This document shows positions 1 to 9,672 of a DNA stretch of 50,000 nt, piece after piece. The first letter of the stretch is position 1. Each line of letters begins with the position of its first letter. The notes under the pieces were generated by a model. That model did no database searches. It was given only the letters and a program-made list of their open reading frames with translations, and was not told where the DNA came from. The translations under genes and the position numbers were made by a program. The DNA is from Owenia fusiformis (taxonomy: Eukaryota > Annelida > Polychaeta > Sabellida > Oweniidae), in the NCBI GenBank assembly GCA_903813345.2, contig CAIIXF020000016.1, positions 1 through 50,000 on the forward strand, written 5' to 3'.

Positions 1-481
1 AGCAGACCCCAAGGCATGTAAAAAAAAGTTTGTGAACCCTTGCAAAGCAGGCTCAAAAGTGCTGAGTCTGCAAATTTTATCATTTTCGAGTCTGACTTTG
101 AACATATGTTAGAAACTATCTAATATCTCATTTGAGGTTGTTGCAATTATAATGAAACATTGTTAATATATCAGTAAGGCATGTATGAAGAATTCCTGAA
201 AGTTTGGGTCTTATCCAACAATATTTGGTAGAGAATTGGATAATTTGTCCCCAAAAGTACATAATTTCTCTTCAAAATTTCTTAATCAGTCGATAGTTAA
301 TCAGTCATTTCAAAAACAGTAAGGGCCTATGGTATATAAAGCCTGATAAAAAACTTCACTGATGATGTTAGCAAATATTTCTTGCATAAGTTTCAATAAA
401 AAGTAAAAGCATCTATTTTTTCTGATTTTTCTCTTTACATTCCCCTAAAAATTCAAGAAAGGGGGCGTGGCACATTACACT
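1..481. other. AT-rich sequence, no gene seen
   Basis: I see no convincing reading frame, RNA gene or repeat boundary in this stretch. It is left flank for the inverted-repeat element that begins at 488. The hexamer TCAGCT at 482-487 recurs immediately after that element (3008-3013) and is taken as its target duplication. Confidence 0.5.
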
Positions 482-502
482 TCAGCTTACTGGGGGGTAT
501 CG

Positions 503-800
503 TGATGCAACAACACCGTGTGATGCAACAACACCGTGTTGTTGCATCAAGATGGCCAGACTTCCGGTGATAGATTTTTGTACGATATTTTGTTTTCCCA
601 ATTTAAACCCATTTCTAGGACGAGCTGCTCAATAATCATACACGTGCAGTTAGCGCATGATCTATATTTTAAAGAACTGTCATACATGTAGCATCATCAA
701 GAAGCGATAAATTCGCGGTTTTAATTCCTCACTATTGATGCAACAACACCACTCTGTTTATTATGGATGATGCAACAACACCTATGTGCTGATGCAAAAA
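503..800. repeat. Left subterminal GATGCAACAACAC repeats
   Basis: The 13-mer GATGCAACAACAC, or its reverse complement, occurs near 513, 531, 548 (inverted), 739 and 769, with a degenerate copy near 792. Two copies plus one inverted copy form a hairpin (GATGCAACAACAC then GTGTTGTTGCATC) at about 531-562. Repeated short motifs in both orientations just inside the ends are typical of transposase-binding regions. The matching cluster at the right end supports that reading. Confidence 0.65.
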
Positions 801-1160
801 TGCCAATATAATGTATCATTGAACAACAAGAGAAACTGTTTTATGTACTGTTTACAGATGTTGGTCGGGACATGAATAAAACACATGAGTCAGTGGTCCA
901 TGAATGAAATGTATTTTGTTTGGTTTCTTAATGTATTTGTCTTTATCAAAGTTAAAAGGATATACAAGGCAAACTAAATACATGTACATAGGCTAATCGT
1001 ATTGAATCGCCGGGAGGCAACCTCATTGATATTGTATCTAAAAAATAAAGATTATACACTTTCTAAATTAAATGCCCTTGATTTACCGTATGGAAATTGT
1101 TTACAAATAACTAATATAATTATGGAAAGACAACAGATATCAGTCATTTTGTGTTGTTAG

Positions 1161-1282
1161 TACCTCAATTGAAATACTCAATTCTGATTGGTTGATGAGC
1201 GGTCAACAATTGTATATTATCAGTACCTCAATTGAAATACTCAATTCTGATTGGTTGATGAGCGGTCAACAATATGTACTGT
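1161..1282 (+). repeat. Tandem duplication, ~62-bp unit
   Basis: Two almost identical copies of a unit beginning TACCTCAATTGAAATACTCA and ending GGTTGATGAGCGGTCAACAA lie in tandem. The second copy runs into GTACTGTTGACCGCTAC, which recurs further right. It is internal to the 488-3007 element. Confidence 0.75.
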
Positions 1283-1763
1283 TGACCGCTACTTTTGAAA
1301 AAAATGTTATTTTGAATGATGAAATTTTTTTAATTTTGAAAAAATAAGTCGTGTAAAAAATTACAAGTATTCGACGGTTTGGGGATTTTTTGCTAAAATA
1401 TGATACCTTCGACTTATATATTCTTCCAATTATTATATTCTTTGGACTAACAAAACAATTATTAATCTCTCTTTTCGGTCAACTGGTAAAAGTGTATATC
1501 TCAACAGTAAACCTTGAGAGTACTGTTGACCTCGACCTCCGTTCTCGATCAACAGTACTATCAAGGTTTACAGTAGCGGTATACAATTTTGCCAGTTGAC
1601 CTTAAGAGAGGTCTACAATTCAATACTGTTGACCGCTACTAGGTACTGTTGACCGCTACCTTTGAAAAAATGTTTTAATGTTGAATTATTTTTTAATTTT
1701 GAAAAAATTGAAAAAATTACAAATATTTAACGGTTTGGGGATTTTTTGCTAAAATATGTTATC
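1276..1763. repeat. Direct repeats of ~130 bp flanking a long imperfect hairpin
   Basis: The segment starting GTACTGTTGACCGCTAC at about 1276 recurs at about 1636. Both copies end with the shared string ACGGTTTGGGGATTTTTTGC. Between them, 1477-1601 is an imperfect palindrome with arms of roughly 60 bp (GGTCAACTGG at the left, CCAGTTGACC at the right). Direct copies around a hairpin suggest a small foldback element nested in the larger transposon. Confidence 0.65.
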
Positions 1764-1769
1764 TACACT

Positions 1770-2213
1770 TATCCCACCCAAAGTATGACGTCATATATCA
1801 AGTTGGAAATATTGTATACGCTGCTCGGGAGTTGTGTACGCTATCCAGGAGTTGTACTGCATCGTTCTCAAGAGTTGTATAGGATGAGTATTGGTTTAAT
1901 GATATTGCAGTTGCTATTATATAGAGGTTATTTACTGAGAGGGATTCAATATTGGTTTAATTCCGAGAGACAAAATGATATTTCCCGAGGGCCTGGGGGA
2001 AATCTGGGATTACTGTACCCCTATCAATTTACCTTTTTGGGCCCTAAATCCTATCACGTTTGTTTACCTTTTTACTCAGTCGGAGAGAACGAATCCAGAG
2101 AGCAATACTTAGAGTGCGCCGTGCAAGATTTTCATAGAACGTGTAAGTAAACCTCCCTAATAAAGTCAATGAGATGTTTTAACACGTTGGCTCTCTGAAT
2201 TGGAGGAAATAAA
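1770..2213. other. Element interior, no supported gene
   Basis: A 134-codon plus-strand frame covers 1746-2150. It starts inside the second direct repeat, resembles nothing I recognise and is probably chance. A GTAAGT donor-like hexamer lies near 2140. Confidence 0.4.
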
Positions 2214-2215
2214 GA

Positions 2216-2235
2216 ATCATATCATATCATATCAT
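2216..2235 (+). repeat. (ATCAT)n microsatellite
   Basis: About four tandem copies of the pentamer ATCAT follow an AATAAA string. Confidence 0.85.
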
Positions 2236-2699
2236 AGATGAAGCAATCATCCTATCAACATTATTTTTGAAATGTTCTCCGATGAGCTCAAGAATGTCAC
2301 AGTTAAACCGTTTTAGTTATATTTTGATATGGATGACAGATAATTTCCATAAAAGCTCGTCATGTTTACCGAGAACGAAAGATGTTTGTCCACCATTTTG
2401 AATGATGGAGTCAGGGTCATCAAGCTATGGAACAGTGGTTTATGAAAAAAGATTGGGTTACTATAGCTTGCCATGTTGAAGGCGATTGAATTATGTTATA
2501 GAACAACGTCCAGTACATTATGATATTTAAAAGTATAACTTTTTGAAAATGCATATAAAGAATCTTCGCCCGCAGGACGTGTATTTTGAATGCCTTGAGA
2601 AGAACGCAAATGGGTAATGGGTAAGGGTGTTGTAATAGTAGCATTTTAAAATCTGTTCCTCGCGAGATTTATGGTCTTCTGAAATTATACTATTTATTG

Positions 2700-3000
2700 G
2701 TGTTGGTGCATCATTGGTCAAATCTAGAGGAGTGTTGTTGCATCTTCGGTTTGGCGTTTTTGCATCAATAGTGACGAACTAAAACCGTGAACTTATTGCT
2801 TCTTGGTGAAGGTACATGTATACTAATGACAGTTTCTTTAAATATAGATCGTGCGCTAACTGCACGTGTATGGTTATTAAGCAACTCGTCCTAGAAATGG
2901 GTTTAAATTGCAAGGGGAAACAAAATATTGTACGAAAATCTATCACCGGAAGTCTGGCCATCTTGATGCAACAACACGGTGTTGTTGCATCACGATACTC
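2700..3000. repeat. Right subterminal GATGCAACAACAC repeats
   Basis: This mirrors the left arm. Forward or inverted copies of GATGCAACAACAC, some degenerate, occur near 2700, 2733, 2757, 2964 and 2981. The last two form a compact hairpin, GATGCAACAACAC followed by GTGTTGTTGCATC. It serves as the right inverted end of the 488-3007 element. Confidence 0.65.
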
Positions 3001-3046
3001 CCCAGTGTCAGCTGTTGAACTTGTAGCTACCCTTACGGAAAATAAA

Positions 3047-3260
3047 AGCTGTGACAGCTTAAACTGATGGCTGGATCAATTTCAGCGACAATGCTCTCAC
3101 ATCCATACGCTGCGAGAACGCTGTGAGAGTGCTGTCGCAGCATTCTATTTCCATCCATCGCTGCAAGAGGGATGTGACAGTAATTAAGTGGCTGGATCAA
3201 TTACAGCAACATGCTATCTGAGCCAGAGTTTGTGGCAGCGCTCTCACAGCCCTCTCACAG
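3047..3260. repeat. Short repeat built on TGTGACAG / TGGCTGGATCAATT blocks
   Basis: A block resembling GTGACAGCTTAAACTGATGG followed by CTGGATCAATTTCAGC (from about 3051) recurs with changes near 3173. Between and after lie complementary stretches such as GCTGTGAGAGTGCTGTCGCA and TCTCACAGC. The layout suggests a small foldback or MITE-type repeat. I cannot set its ends from one copy. Confidence 0.45.
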
Positions 3261-3419
3261 CAGGAAGTACCAATGCATTGTGGGTTAAAAAATTCAAACT
3301 GAAAATCAGTTAGAGCAGGAAGTTTGTAAGAGGGAAAAGCAAAGGAATTATGCTGAAATGGCCATCATATCATTACTGATTTATAAAGCACATGTAAGGT
3401 ATTGTACTACTGATTATTT

Positions 3420-3835
3420 ATAGATACCTTTGGAATGTTTTAGTGTGTCCCAAGGCACAATATAAAATTTGAACCAAATCCATTCACTGGTATTTGAGTT
3501 ATCAAAGATTATGTTTTTTAAGAAAAATGGCTGCCATTTCGATGTTTAGCAGCCATTTTGAAAATCTCTTCTTCAGTCCCTAGGCATCAGCACATAAACT
3601 TTGAACCAAATCCGCTTACTGGTATTCGAGTTACCAAGAATTACTTTTTTAAAGAAAAATGGTGGCCATTTTGAAATTTAGCTGCCATCTTAAAAATTCT
3701 TTCTTGAATCAAATCCCTCAATCGGTATTTGAGTTATTGTCTGGACAAATGGACAGATGGATGAATGGATGGACGGACACGTCGGACAGACACCTTTCCT
3801 TAATCCCCCTCGAACTTCATTCAGTGGGTTAATAA
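3420..3835. repeat. Interspersed repeat with internal duplication and GGAC-rich tract
   Basis: Two related stretches (about 3465-3570 and 3600-3700) both contain GAACCAAATCC, TTGAGTTA/TCGAGTTA and AAATGG..GCCATTT hairpins. They lead into a GGACAGATGGATGGACGGAC-like tract at 3740-3790 and then ATCCCCCTCGAACTTCATTC. The same order (TTTGAGTTATC, GGAC repeats, CCGAACTTCGTTCG) occurs at 30930-31060, so this is a dispersed family. Confidence 0.55.
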
Positions 3836-3868
3836 GGACATAACTGTAAACAACTTTAGTGAATTTAC

Positions 3869-4633
3869 CTGAACTGATCGACATTTTTTCCACTTTTCTG
3901 TTAAATTGTGTCTTCTTAAAACGGCATCCACTGTAGTTTTTGATCGTATTGCTGTGCATTCAGCTAGATATTTCACAATCCGCTGTAAGTAATAGGTAAA
4001 TACAGTCTGTTCTTCTGCTTCATTTTCTATCAATTTATGTAATGTGAACTCTAAGGGACTGCGATCTTTTCTATCAGTTCTGTGAAAATCTGCATTAAAG
4101 CTTCCAACTAGTAATTTTATTACTTCGGACAAATAATGAAGAATCAAATCCTCGTGTTTAAACTCAAGAAATTTGTATATGAAGTACCATAATGGAGTGA
4201 TTCCCTCTTCATTTATGGCATTTATATCTGCTCCATGTTCTGTCAAAAGGCAAATCATCATTCTCCAGTCATCTAAAAGGTCATCGTCGAGTCTTCCTTT
4301 GTTTGTTTTGATACAAACTTGGCATACACTTTCATGAAAATACCGGAGAAAATGTTGAAGAGGAGTTACTCCACACTTGCTGGTCACTGTCACTTTTGCA
4401 CCAATTTGAAAAAAAAATCTTATTATTTCTCGTTTATTTTCCCACAATTTGTGTAAATCCTCAGGCAGATGTATAGTTTCATCATTATGGATAATTAAGA
4501 GTATTAAGGGAGTATTTCCAACATCATCCCATTCATTGACATTGTCTTTGTGAAAATATTTCCTAACAATCTCAATATCTGTTAATGCTTTTTCAATAGC
4601 TGTCACATGGTTTGATGGGTCATTTGCAGACAT
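3869..4633 (-). CDS. Ankyrin-repeat protein, 5' coding exon (partial gene)
   Basis: This is an open exon of 255 codons on the minus strand that encodes a degenerate ankyrin-repeat protein. Repeat signatures are visible: DDVGNTPLILLIIHNDE near residue 36, CGVTPLQHFL near 87, HGADINAINEEGITPLWYF near 133, and DRKDRSPLEFTL near 186. Such repeats make helix-turn-helix stacks for protein binding; no catalytic domain is seen. The ATG at 4633 is preceded by in-frame stops. A good acceptor (TTTTGTGTTTTGCAG) ends at 4719, so 4718-4634 would be 5' UTR of the same exon. The frame continues past 3869 only to a stop at 3821. GTTCAG|GTAAAT at 3869/3868 is a strong splice donor, so the last 16 codons of the open frame are probably intron. 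Downstream exons were not found; they may lie outside the window (below position 1). Partner and function are unknown. Confidence 0.7.
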
Positions 4634-4718
4634 TTTCTAAAATGTTTGTCACCCATGATTGCAAATAGTCTGATATGATTTCGAATTTCTTGACAGCTTT
4701 GACTTGTTAGACTAGCAT
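4634..4718 (-). other. Probable 5' UTR part of the ankyrin exon
   Basis: This lies between the inferred splice acceptor (AG at 4720-4719, with a T-rich tract upstream) and the ATG at 4633. It has stops in the frame of the ATG, so translation would start at 4633. A short upstream ATG (about 4655) opens a brief out-of-frame reading frame. Confidence 0.45.
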
Positions 4719-5217
4719 CTGCAAAACACAAAATATAATGGTGTGAACTTTTTGAAAGGAGCATGTTTCAAGAGAAATATCAGCTGAAATTATGTTTATC
4801 CAGGGGGTTTCTTTGTAGATAATGAAAATATATGTTAGTCTTGATGAATTTTTCAAACTGAAATATATTTTGACACTGGTCGATGATCGTTGAATGACCC
4901 CCCTGCACTAGTTGTTGCAACTTTAATACCCTCAATGTTATCATGTAAAATTATTTGCAAGCATTTAATAATCCCTTTCACAATAAATTCAATGTGTTTT
5001 ATACTTCTAGGGATGTCCTAGAATATGGAAAGCTGCTTAAAAGAAAAACAAACTAATTTTACTACTAGACTGTGACCCATTCTGTATAAGTGAAGGAATA
5101 CGATATTGCTGAACACTTATGACCACTTTATAAAAAAAGTTGATCATTGTTTTGTATCAAAATCACAACAAAATGGAACATAAACATCAAAATTTTATGA
5201 AAATCTCATTTTAAAGA
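4719..5217. other. Probable intron or intergenic DNA, no gene seen
   Basis: It is AT-rich with no supported frame or RNA gene. It lies upstream of the ankyrin exon and is most simply an intron or flank. Confidence 0.4.
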
Positions 5218-5480
5218 TACTGTAGATTGGGTTAATTTGGCGCCCGCTTTAATTTGGCGAATTTGGCGAAATTGAAAAATTTGCCAATATAAATCTTCGC
5301 CAAAATTTAGACTGAATCCCCGGGAATTATCTAGGGTATTTCGTCCAGTGTATTTAGGTCACTTCCGGTTTAGTTTTTTCCAAAAATATGAAAAAATGTC
5401 TCTCATAAATTGGCTTAGAACTGGTCAGTCACTCATTACTCAGGGAAAAGGTGAGGTGTATGTAGCAGCATCCAGAACTC

Positions 5481-5576
5481 GTCTCTGTGGCCGAATGGAT
5501 AAAGGCGCTGGACAAGCACCATCCGCTTTTGATAGCTTGAATCCAGCTGTCGGTGGTTCGGTTCCCGGTCGAAACC
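5481..5576 (+). tRNA. tRNA-like Pol III unit (tRNA pseudogene or SINE head)
   Basis: A perfect A-box (TGGCCGAATGG, 5488-5498) and a near-perfect B-box (GGTTCGGTTCC, 5555-5565) are followed by a T-rich terminator from 5579. CTGGA (about 5508-5512) and TCCAG (about 5541-5545) can form an anticodon-type stem, with an enlarged loop of about 28 nt between them that could contain an intron. The acceptor stem does not pair (GTCTCTG against the 3' side), and the T-stem is weak. I therefore read this as a decayed tRNA or tRNA-derived SINE head, not a functional tRNA. The isotype is not assignable. Confidence 0.5.
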
Positions 5577-5599
5577 AAGTTTTTTTTCTTTTTTTATCT

Positions 5600-5960
5600 A
5601 TTTCTCAGACACAATTTTTTTTTTAAATCTCTTTTTATACAACATATAGTCTAATCTATTACTTTTTGAGGTTTTTTATATTTTAGATACATCGTAAATG
5701 TGTTACTTTAAATATCAAAAACAATAGAAGATTTTTACTCTCTTTAATTTTTTATACTTAGGTAGCCTGGTCTTGGGGCTTCCATTTGACCATGATAAAA
5801 TTCATGTTTCCTCTTAAATAACATGGAATAAATATTTTAACACAGAAATGAATGGATCAGCCTATAGCGTGAGCAGAGCTGTCAAGTGTCCCGCGAATGG
5901 TGGGATTATCCCGCGAATTTGATCAAAATTAGGCTTATTTGCGTGTCCAGCAATGTCATG
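5600..5960. other. AT-rich spacer, no gene seen
   Basis: This starts with T-rich tracts after the tRNA-like unit. No supported feature follows until the CCCGCGAAT repeats near 5888. Confidence 0.4.
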
Positions 5961-5964
5961 CGAA

Positions 5965-6296
5965 GTCCCGCAAATGTCGGCTTTGACCTCCGCGAATTTC
6001 CGAAATTGTTTCAATCCCCTATATTGTGCAGTGACTATCTTATCTTATATACAGATATAAGAAGCTAAGTTTTTGCACTTTTGGAGTGAGTTTACCTAAT
6101 TTAAGTATCTAGCATGCTGTTGTTTGGTATCAAAATAAAGAGAAAGGGTTCAACTTTCATTTTAATTACGAAAATAGGGATGTAGGTCACAAATAGTTCC
6201 AATGTTGGCCTTTTTACTACGCGTGTGGCCTTCATCTCAGAACTGAGCGAATGTTAGCAAACGCGAATTACAATAAATGGACGCTGAAATCTAAAA
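5965..6296 (+). repeat. 330-bp interspersed repeat, copy 1
   Basis: This starts at GTCCCGCAAATG and ends near AATAAATGGACGCTGA. Copy 2 at 7801-8118 matches with small indels, including the shared string CTAGCATGCTGTTGTTTGGT. CCGCGAATTT motifs at the left link it to the array at 9035-9350. Confidence 0.8.
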
Positions 6297-6328
6297 AAGT
6301 ACAAAGTGTCTGGAGAACCTTAAATTTT

Positions 6329-6360
6329 AAGGCTCTTTAGCCAAAATGCTAAAGAGCCTT
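6329..6360. repeat. Perfect short hairpin
   Basis: AAGGCTCTTTAGC is followed after a short loop by GCTAAAGAGCCTT, giving a 13-bp stem. A related half (AGAGAGCC) follows near 6400. Its role is unknown. Confidence 0.8.
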
Positions 6361-6419
6361 AATGTTTAAGTCTATTTAGCTGTGAACATAGTATTTTGGC
6401 TAGAGAGCCTTTGCATTAA

Positions 6420-6781
6420 TAATTTGTGTTTATTTTGTTTTTTATTGATGTTTTCGTAATGTAAACAATAAAACAACAGTCTCGAAAGTTTTTTCAACCC
6501 AGAATGCCACTTAAAAATTATCACACATGTATATCACTACAGTGGGGATCATAAAGAATTGCAAAAGCTATGAAAATTACATGCTGTCGCACATGTAATA
6601 AATTCTTACCTCAGTGTATTCAGTGCTCTATTTTCTCCGACTTAGTAAGTCCAAATATAGTGGAATTTGTGTCCCTAATGACAAATAAGAACTTCAAAAG
6701 TTGAATTGGATATTCACATGTTATACCGACTCTTCAAATGTTGAGGTGATTTTGTCGCCCGATTGCGCCGGAACACAGGAT
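6420..6781. other. AT-rich DNA, no gene seen
   Basis: No supported frame or repeat boundary is seen here. Confidence 0.35.
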
Positions 6782-6893
6782 TGGCTCCCAGAATGCAACA
6801 TGACACGTTCCAGCTTTCAAAATGCTGTTCCGCCATTTTGAAACCTGTCATGAGTAAATACGGTTAACTGATGTTGCATTCTGGGAGTCAACC
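6782..6893. repeat. Inverted-repeat pair, possible small MITE
   Basis: TTGGCTCCCAGAATGCAACA at the left is mirrored by TGTTGCATTCTGGGAGTCAA at the right, about 110 bp overall. No target duplication was recognised. Confidence 0.6.
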
Positions 6894-6934
6894 GTCCTTG
6901 GATAACAAACATGGCGATTCATGAAAACATTTGA

Positions 6935-7215
6935 AAAGTGGCCGCCATTTTAATGTATTTTACTATAACTCGAAAAGTAGAAGAAAGGTTTTGTTCATAT
7001 TTGGTATGTGAATACTATAAGCATGGCACACTGTCGTATGACACTTTTGGTAGAAGATGGCCATTTTTCAAAATGGCCATCATTTTAACGTATTTTACCA
7101 TTACTCAAGAAGTATGGAGTGATTTTGTTCATATTTCGTATGTGAATACTATAAGCATGACACACTGTCTAAATTGACACTTTTAATAGAAGGTGGCCAT
7201 TTTGAAAAATGGCTG
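6935..7215 (+). repeat. Tandem duplication, ~135-bp unit
   Basis: Two copies share GCCATTTTAATGTATTTTAC (the second with one change), a TTTTGTTCATATTT block and GTGAATACTATAAGCATG. Each ends with a TGGCCATTTT/AAAATGGC foldback. A 79-codon frame across it is a by-product of the duplication. Confidence 0.75.
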
Positions 7216-7387
7216 CCATTTTTGCTATATACTTTGTTTGAAAATATGCCAGCCATGGCTGTTCGATGGGATTTGCTACGCTTTGGCGTTGCTGTTGTCT
7301 AGTTAAGCATTACTTATGTTTTGTCACTCTGATTGACTTTTGACTTTTGGAATCTGTTTTTCCAAGGCCATATTTTATCATGGAAGG

Positions 7388-7531
7388 TGACAGGTCTCAA
7401 CCCCAAGTCATCTCAACCCAGTCCAACTCAACCCCAACTCAACTCAACCCTAAGTCAAGTCAACCCCAGTAAAACTCAACCCCAAGTCAACTCAACCCTG
7501 TAAAACTCAACCCCAGTAAAACTCAACCCTA
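7388..7531 (+). repeat. Minisatellite of CTCAACCCCAAGT / AGTAAAACTCAACCCC units
   Basis: About ten degenerate copies of a 13-18-bp unit built on AACTCAACCCC lie in tandem. The two final unit types alternate with the insert AGTAAA. Confidence 0.8.
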
Positions 7532-7800
7532 TTTATTTGTGCAATGTCTAATTTAATTTTTTTATGATGAATAATTTAAGTCATTCATTTCTGAGGCATT
7601 TTGCATGATACTTTGAATAGAAAGTTGTAAAAGTATTCAAAAAACGGTTAAGCTCAAGGATAATTCATCAAGTTGTCACTATTATTTAATTTAAGACATC
7701 TTTTGAAATCAAATTTCAGATAATTTAGAAATAATTAACAATGTAATATAACTTTTTATTTATATGAACATGCATTTAAAAAATCATTAACATTTACTAA
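7532..7800. other. AT-rich DNA, no feature seen
   Basis: Nothing is supported between the minisatellite and repeat copy 2. Confidence 0.35.
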
Positions 7801-8118
7801 GTCCCGCAATGTGGTTTGACCTCCGCGAATTTCCGAAATTGTTGCAATCACCTATATTGTGATTATCTTATCTTATATAAGAAGCTAAGTTTTTGCACTT
7901 TTGAGGAGTGAGTTTACCTAATTTTAAGTACCTAGCATGCTGTTGTTTGGTATCAAAATAAAGAGGAAGGGTTCAACTTTCATTTTAATTACGAAAATAG
8001 GGATGTAGGTCAAAAATAGTTCTAACGTTGGCTTTTTTACTATCCGTGTGGCCTTCATCTCAGAACCGAGCAAATGTTAGCAAACGCGAGTTACAATAAA
8101 TGGACGCTGATATCTAGA
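7801..8118 (+). repeat. 330-bp interspersed repeat, copy 2
   Basis: This is homologous to 5965-6296 in the same orientation, with small deletions (for example around GCAGTGAC and ATACAG in copy 1). Two copies of the same sequence in the same 4.4-kb interval point to either a segmental duplication or the ends of one element. Confidence 0.8.
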
Positions 8119-8136
8119 AAGGGTTTGTAGAAAAAC

Positions 8137-8210
8137 CGGGTACCGGGTAGTAAATCCTCCATGCTGGGTTCAAACTTGGTACCCGGTACCCGGTCAAAAA
8201 ACGGGTACCC
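8137..8210. repeat. Cluster of GGTACC palindromes
   Basis: The motif CCGGGTACCGGGTA, with the inverted GGTACCCGGTACCCGG and GGGTACCC, occurs five times in about 70 bp. This makes alternative foldback structures possible. I assign no function. Confidence 0.7.
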
Positions 8211-8385
8211 AAAAAACGAAAAATACGAATATATAACATAATTAGATTATGAGAAAACTTAAGATTTATTTTGAATTCACAAAAATGTATGTAACATCCT
8301 TCAAAATTGAGCTAGAAGCTTCAAATAAAAAGCATATTTAAGGCTCTTTTCTTCCTCTATCGCCATGGCCATATTTTCATTGGTT

Positions 8386-8697
8386 ATGGGGGGGGTGCGA
8401 TCGCACCATCTCCTGGCTACGCCTATGACATTGTAAGACATAACAATTTACAATTCAGTGGACATTTTGTCGAAAACAAAATTATGATTAATAATCAAAA
8501 TCATGTAAATTAACACACGTCACCTCCCTGCTAAAGCAACGATAGCTATTTACAGATTTAAATCATAATCAAAACAATTCACGTACCAACAAACGAATTA
8601 TTGTAAATAGAGTAAGATTGATTTGTCTTGTTTTTCAAATCGTCTTACAATGTCATTGGCGTAGCCAGGAGGGGGTGCGATCGCAACCCCCCCCCTT
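8386..8697. mobile_element. MITE with GGTGCGATCGCACC-type ends
   Basis: GGGTGCGATCGCACC..CTCCTGGCTACGCC (8390-8430) and CATTGTAAGAC (8440-8450) are mirrored by GTCTTACAATG..GGCGTAGCCAGGAG..GGTGCGATCGCAACC (8642-8690). The arms are about 60 bp and the whole is about 310 bp with no coding capacity. The sequence just left of it (TTCAAAATTGAGCTAGAAGC) also occurs beside the similar G-rich element at 29150-29820. Confidence 0.75.
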
Positions 8698-8699
8698 CA

Positions 8700-9030
8700 C
8701 TTGAAAGAAAATGCCTACAGTATATGAATAGGTACATTTTAATATATAACATTATGGGGGTAAGCATTTCATAGTTGTTCACGACGCCAGAAGTGCAAAG
8801 GTATTGTTCCGAATTTTTGAATTTCGTGTTAGATTACAGTACTCACACCTGAAGCATGGTTTTTGCTTTTGAAAAATTACAATAAAGTTTAATAATATTC
8901 CTATACGTATTTTGTGAAATTGTGTTGACGTTTATTTAAGTTACAATGCATCGGTGCATTGTATTTGATTAATCAGTATCTGGAAGTTTGATTTAAGTAC
9001 TTTTACACGCTTTTACATTAGTCCCAATCA
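8700..9030. other. AT-rich DNA, no feature seen
   Basis: No supported frame, RNA gene or repeat is seen. Confidence 0.35.
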
Positions 9031-9034
9031 CGCA

Positions 9035-9350
9035 AATCCTTAAATGTCCCGGGACATCCTGCAAATTTAGGTGAATGTCCCGCGAAATCCCGCAAATTTA
9101 GGGCACTTTGTCTAAAAAATCTGTCCCTCTATCAAATTTTTGGTGGTAAACCTGTTAACTATCCCGCAATTAGGGTGTTTGTCCCTCGAATGGTCCCGCG
9201 AAATCCCGCGAATTTGATAAAGAAAACTTAGCCTATTAGCGCAATCACGCAAATCCCTTAAATGTCCCGCGAAATCCCGCGAATTTAGTAGATGTCCCGC
9301 AAAATCCCGCGAATTTTGGGCACTGGGTCTAAAAAATCTGTCCCGCGAGA
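9035..9350 (+). repeat. Degenerate tandem repeats of GTCCCGCGAAATCCCGCGAA
   Basis: Blocks near 9046, 9074, 9190, 9265 and 9293 repeat the phrase GTCCCGCGAAATCCCGCGAA with TTTAG/TTTGG tails. The same phrase starts repeat copies 1 and 2 and occurs at 5888-5920. CpG is retained in many copies. Confidence 0.75.
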
Positions 9351-9653
9351 AAATCTTTAGGGGTTGACAGTACTGCAGCAGCGATCGAGGTGCAAAATGT
9401 AAACAAGGATGATCTCACAAAAATGTATAAACGTGGTGAATATCGCCAGTTGTCCTCAACTTTTGAGGACTTTTAAAAAATGAACATAGCCAAACATGCC
9501 CATTTACATGTTTATTCACTAACAGCATGCAAGTATAATATTGTATTAACATTTTTTGCATGTCCGCCATATTAAATAGCCGCCAATATGCCAAAAATGG
9601 CAAAATCGCCAAATCAAGTAGCGCCAAATTAACCCAATCTACAGTAACTCATA

Positions 9654-9672
9654 CATCAGTTTTTGACTGATG
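9654..9672. repeat. Small hairpin
   Basis: CATCAGT, loop TTTTG, ACTGATG lies just outside the right end of the 4.4-kb interval. Confidence 0.6.

Larger units (their letters stand above)
488..3007. mobile_element. Non-autonomous DNA transposon with ~300-bp terminal inverted repeats
   Basis: The left end (ACTGGGGGGTATCGTGATGC at 489) is mirrored by the right end (reverse complement ACTGGGGAGTATCGTGATGC ending at 3006). Similarity continues inward for about 300 bp on each side (roughly 489-790 and 2700-3006) with scattered differences. The left arm carries one extra 18-bp duplication of the GATGCAACAACACCGTGT block. TCAGCT flanks both ends (482-487, 3008-3013), which suggests a 6-bp target-site duplication; the outer base pair of the repeat is uncertain. 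The interior has no recognisable transposase, so mobility would depend on an enzyme encoded elsewhere. Short duplications and the CA-TGGGG-like ends could fit a hAT-type element, but that is inference. Confidence 0.7.
5220..9644. mobile_element. 4.4-kb interval bounded by 25-bp inverted repeats and TA
   Basis: The left end CTGTAGATTGGGTTAATTTGGCGC (5220-5243, broken here as CTGTAGATTGGG + TTAATTTGGCGC) is exactly inverted at 9621-9644. TA lies outside both ends (5218-5219, 9645-9646), as after insertion by Tc1/mariner-like or other TA-targeting transposases. TTTGGCG/CGCCAAA motifs are repeated just inside both ends (5262-5310 and 9580-9620). No transposase frame is visible inside. The interior holds other repeats: a tRNA-like unit, two 330-bp direct repeats, minisatellites and a MITE. 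It could instead be two solo ends of one family flanking unrelated DNA. Confidence 0.6.

Noticed and set aside
1746-2150. 134-codon plus-strand frame inside the first transposon
   Set aside because: It starts within a non-coding direct repeat, resembles nothing, and is not matched by other evidence of coding.
5348-5626. 92-codon frame across the tRNA-like unit
   Set aside because: It reads straight through the A-box, B-box and T-tract; no protein features.
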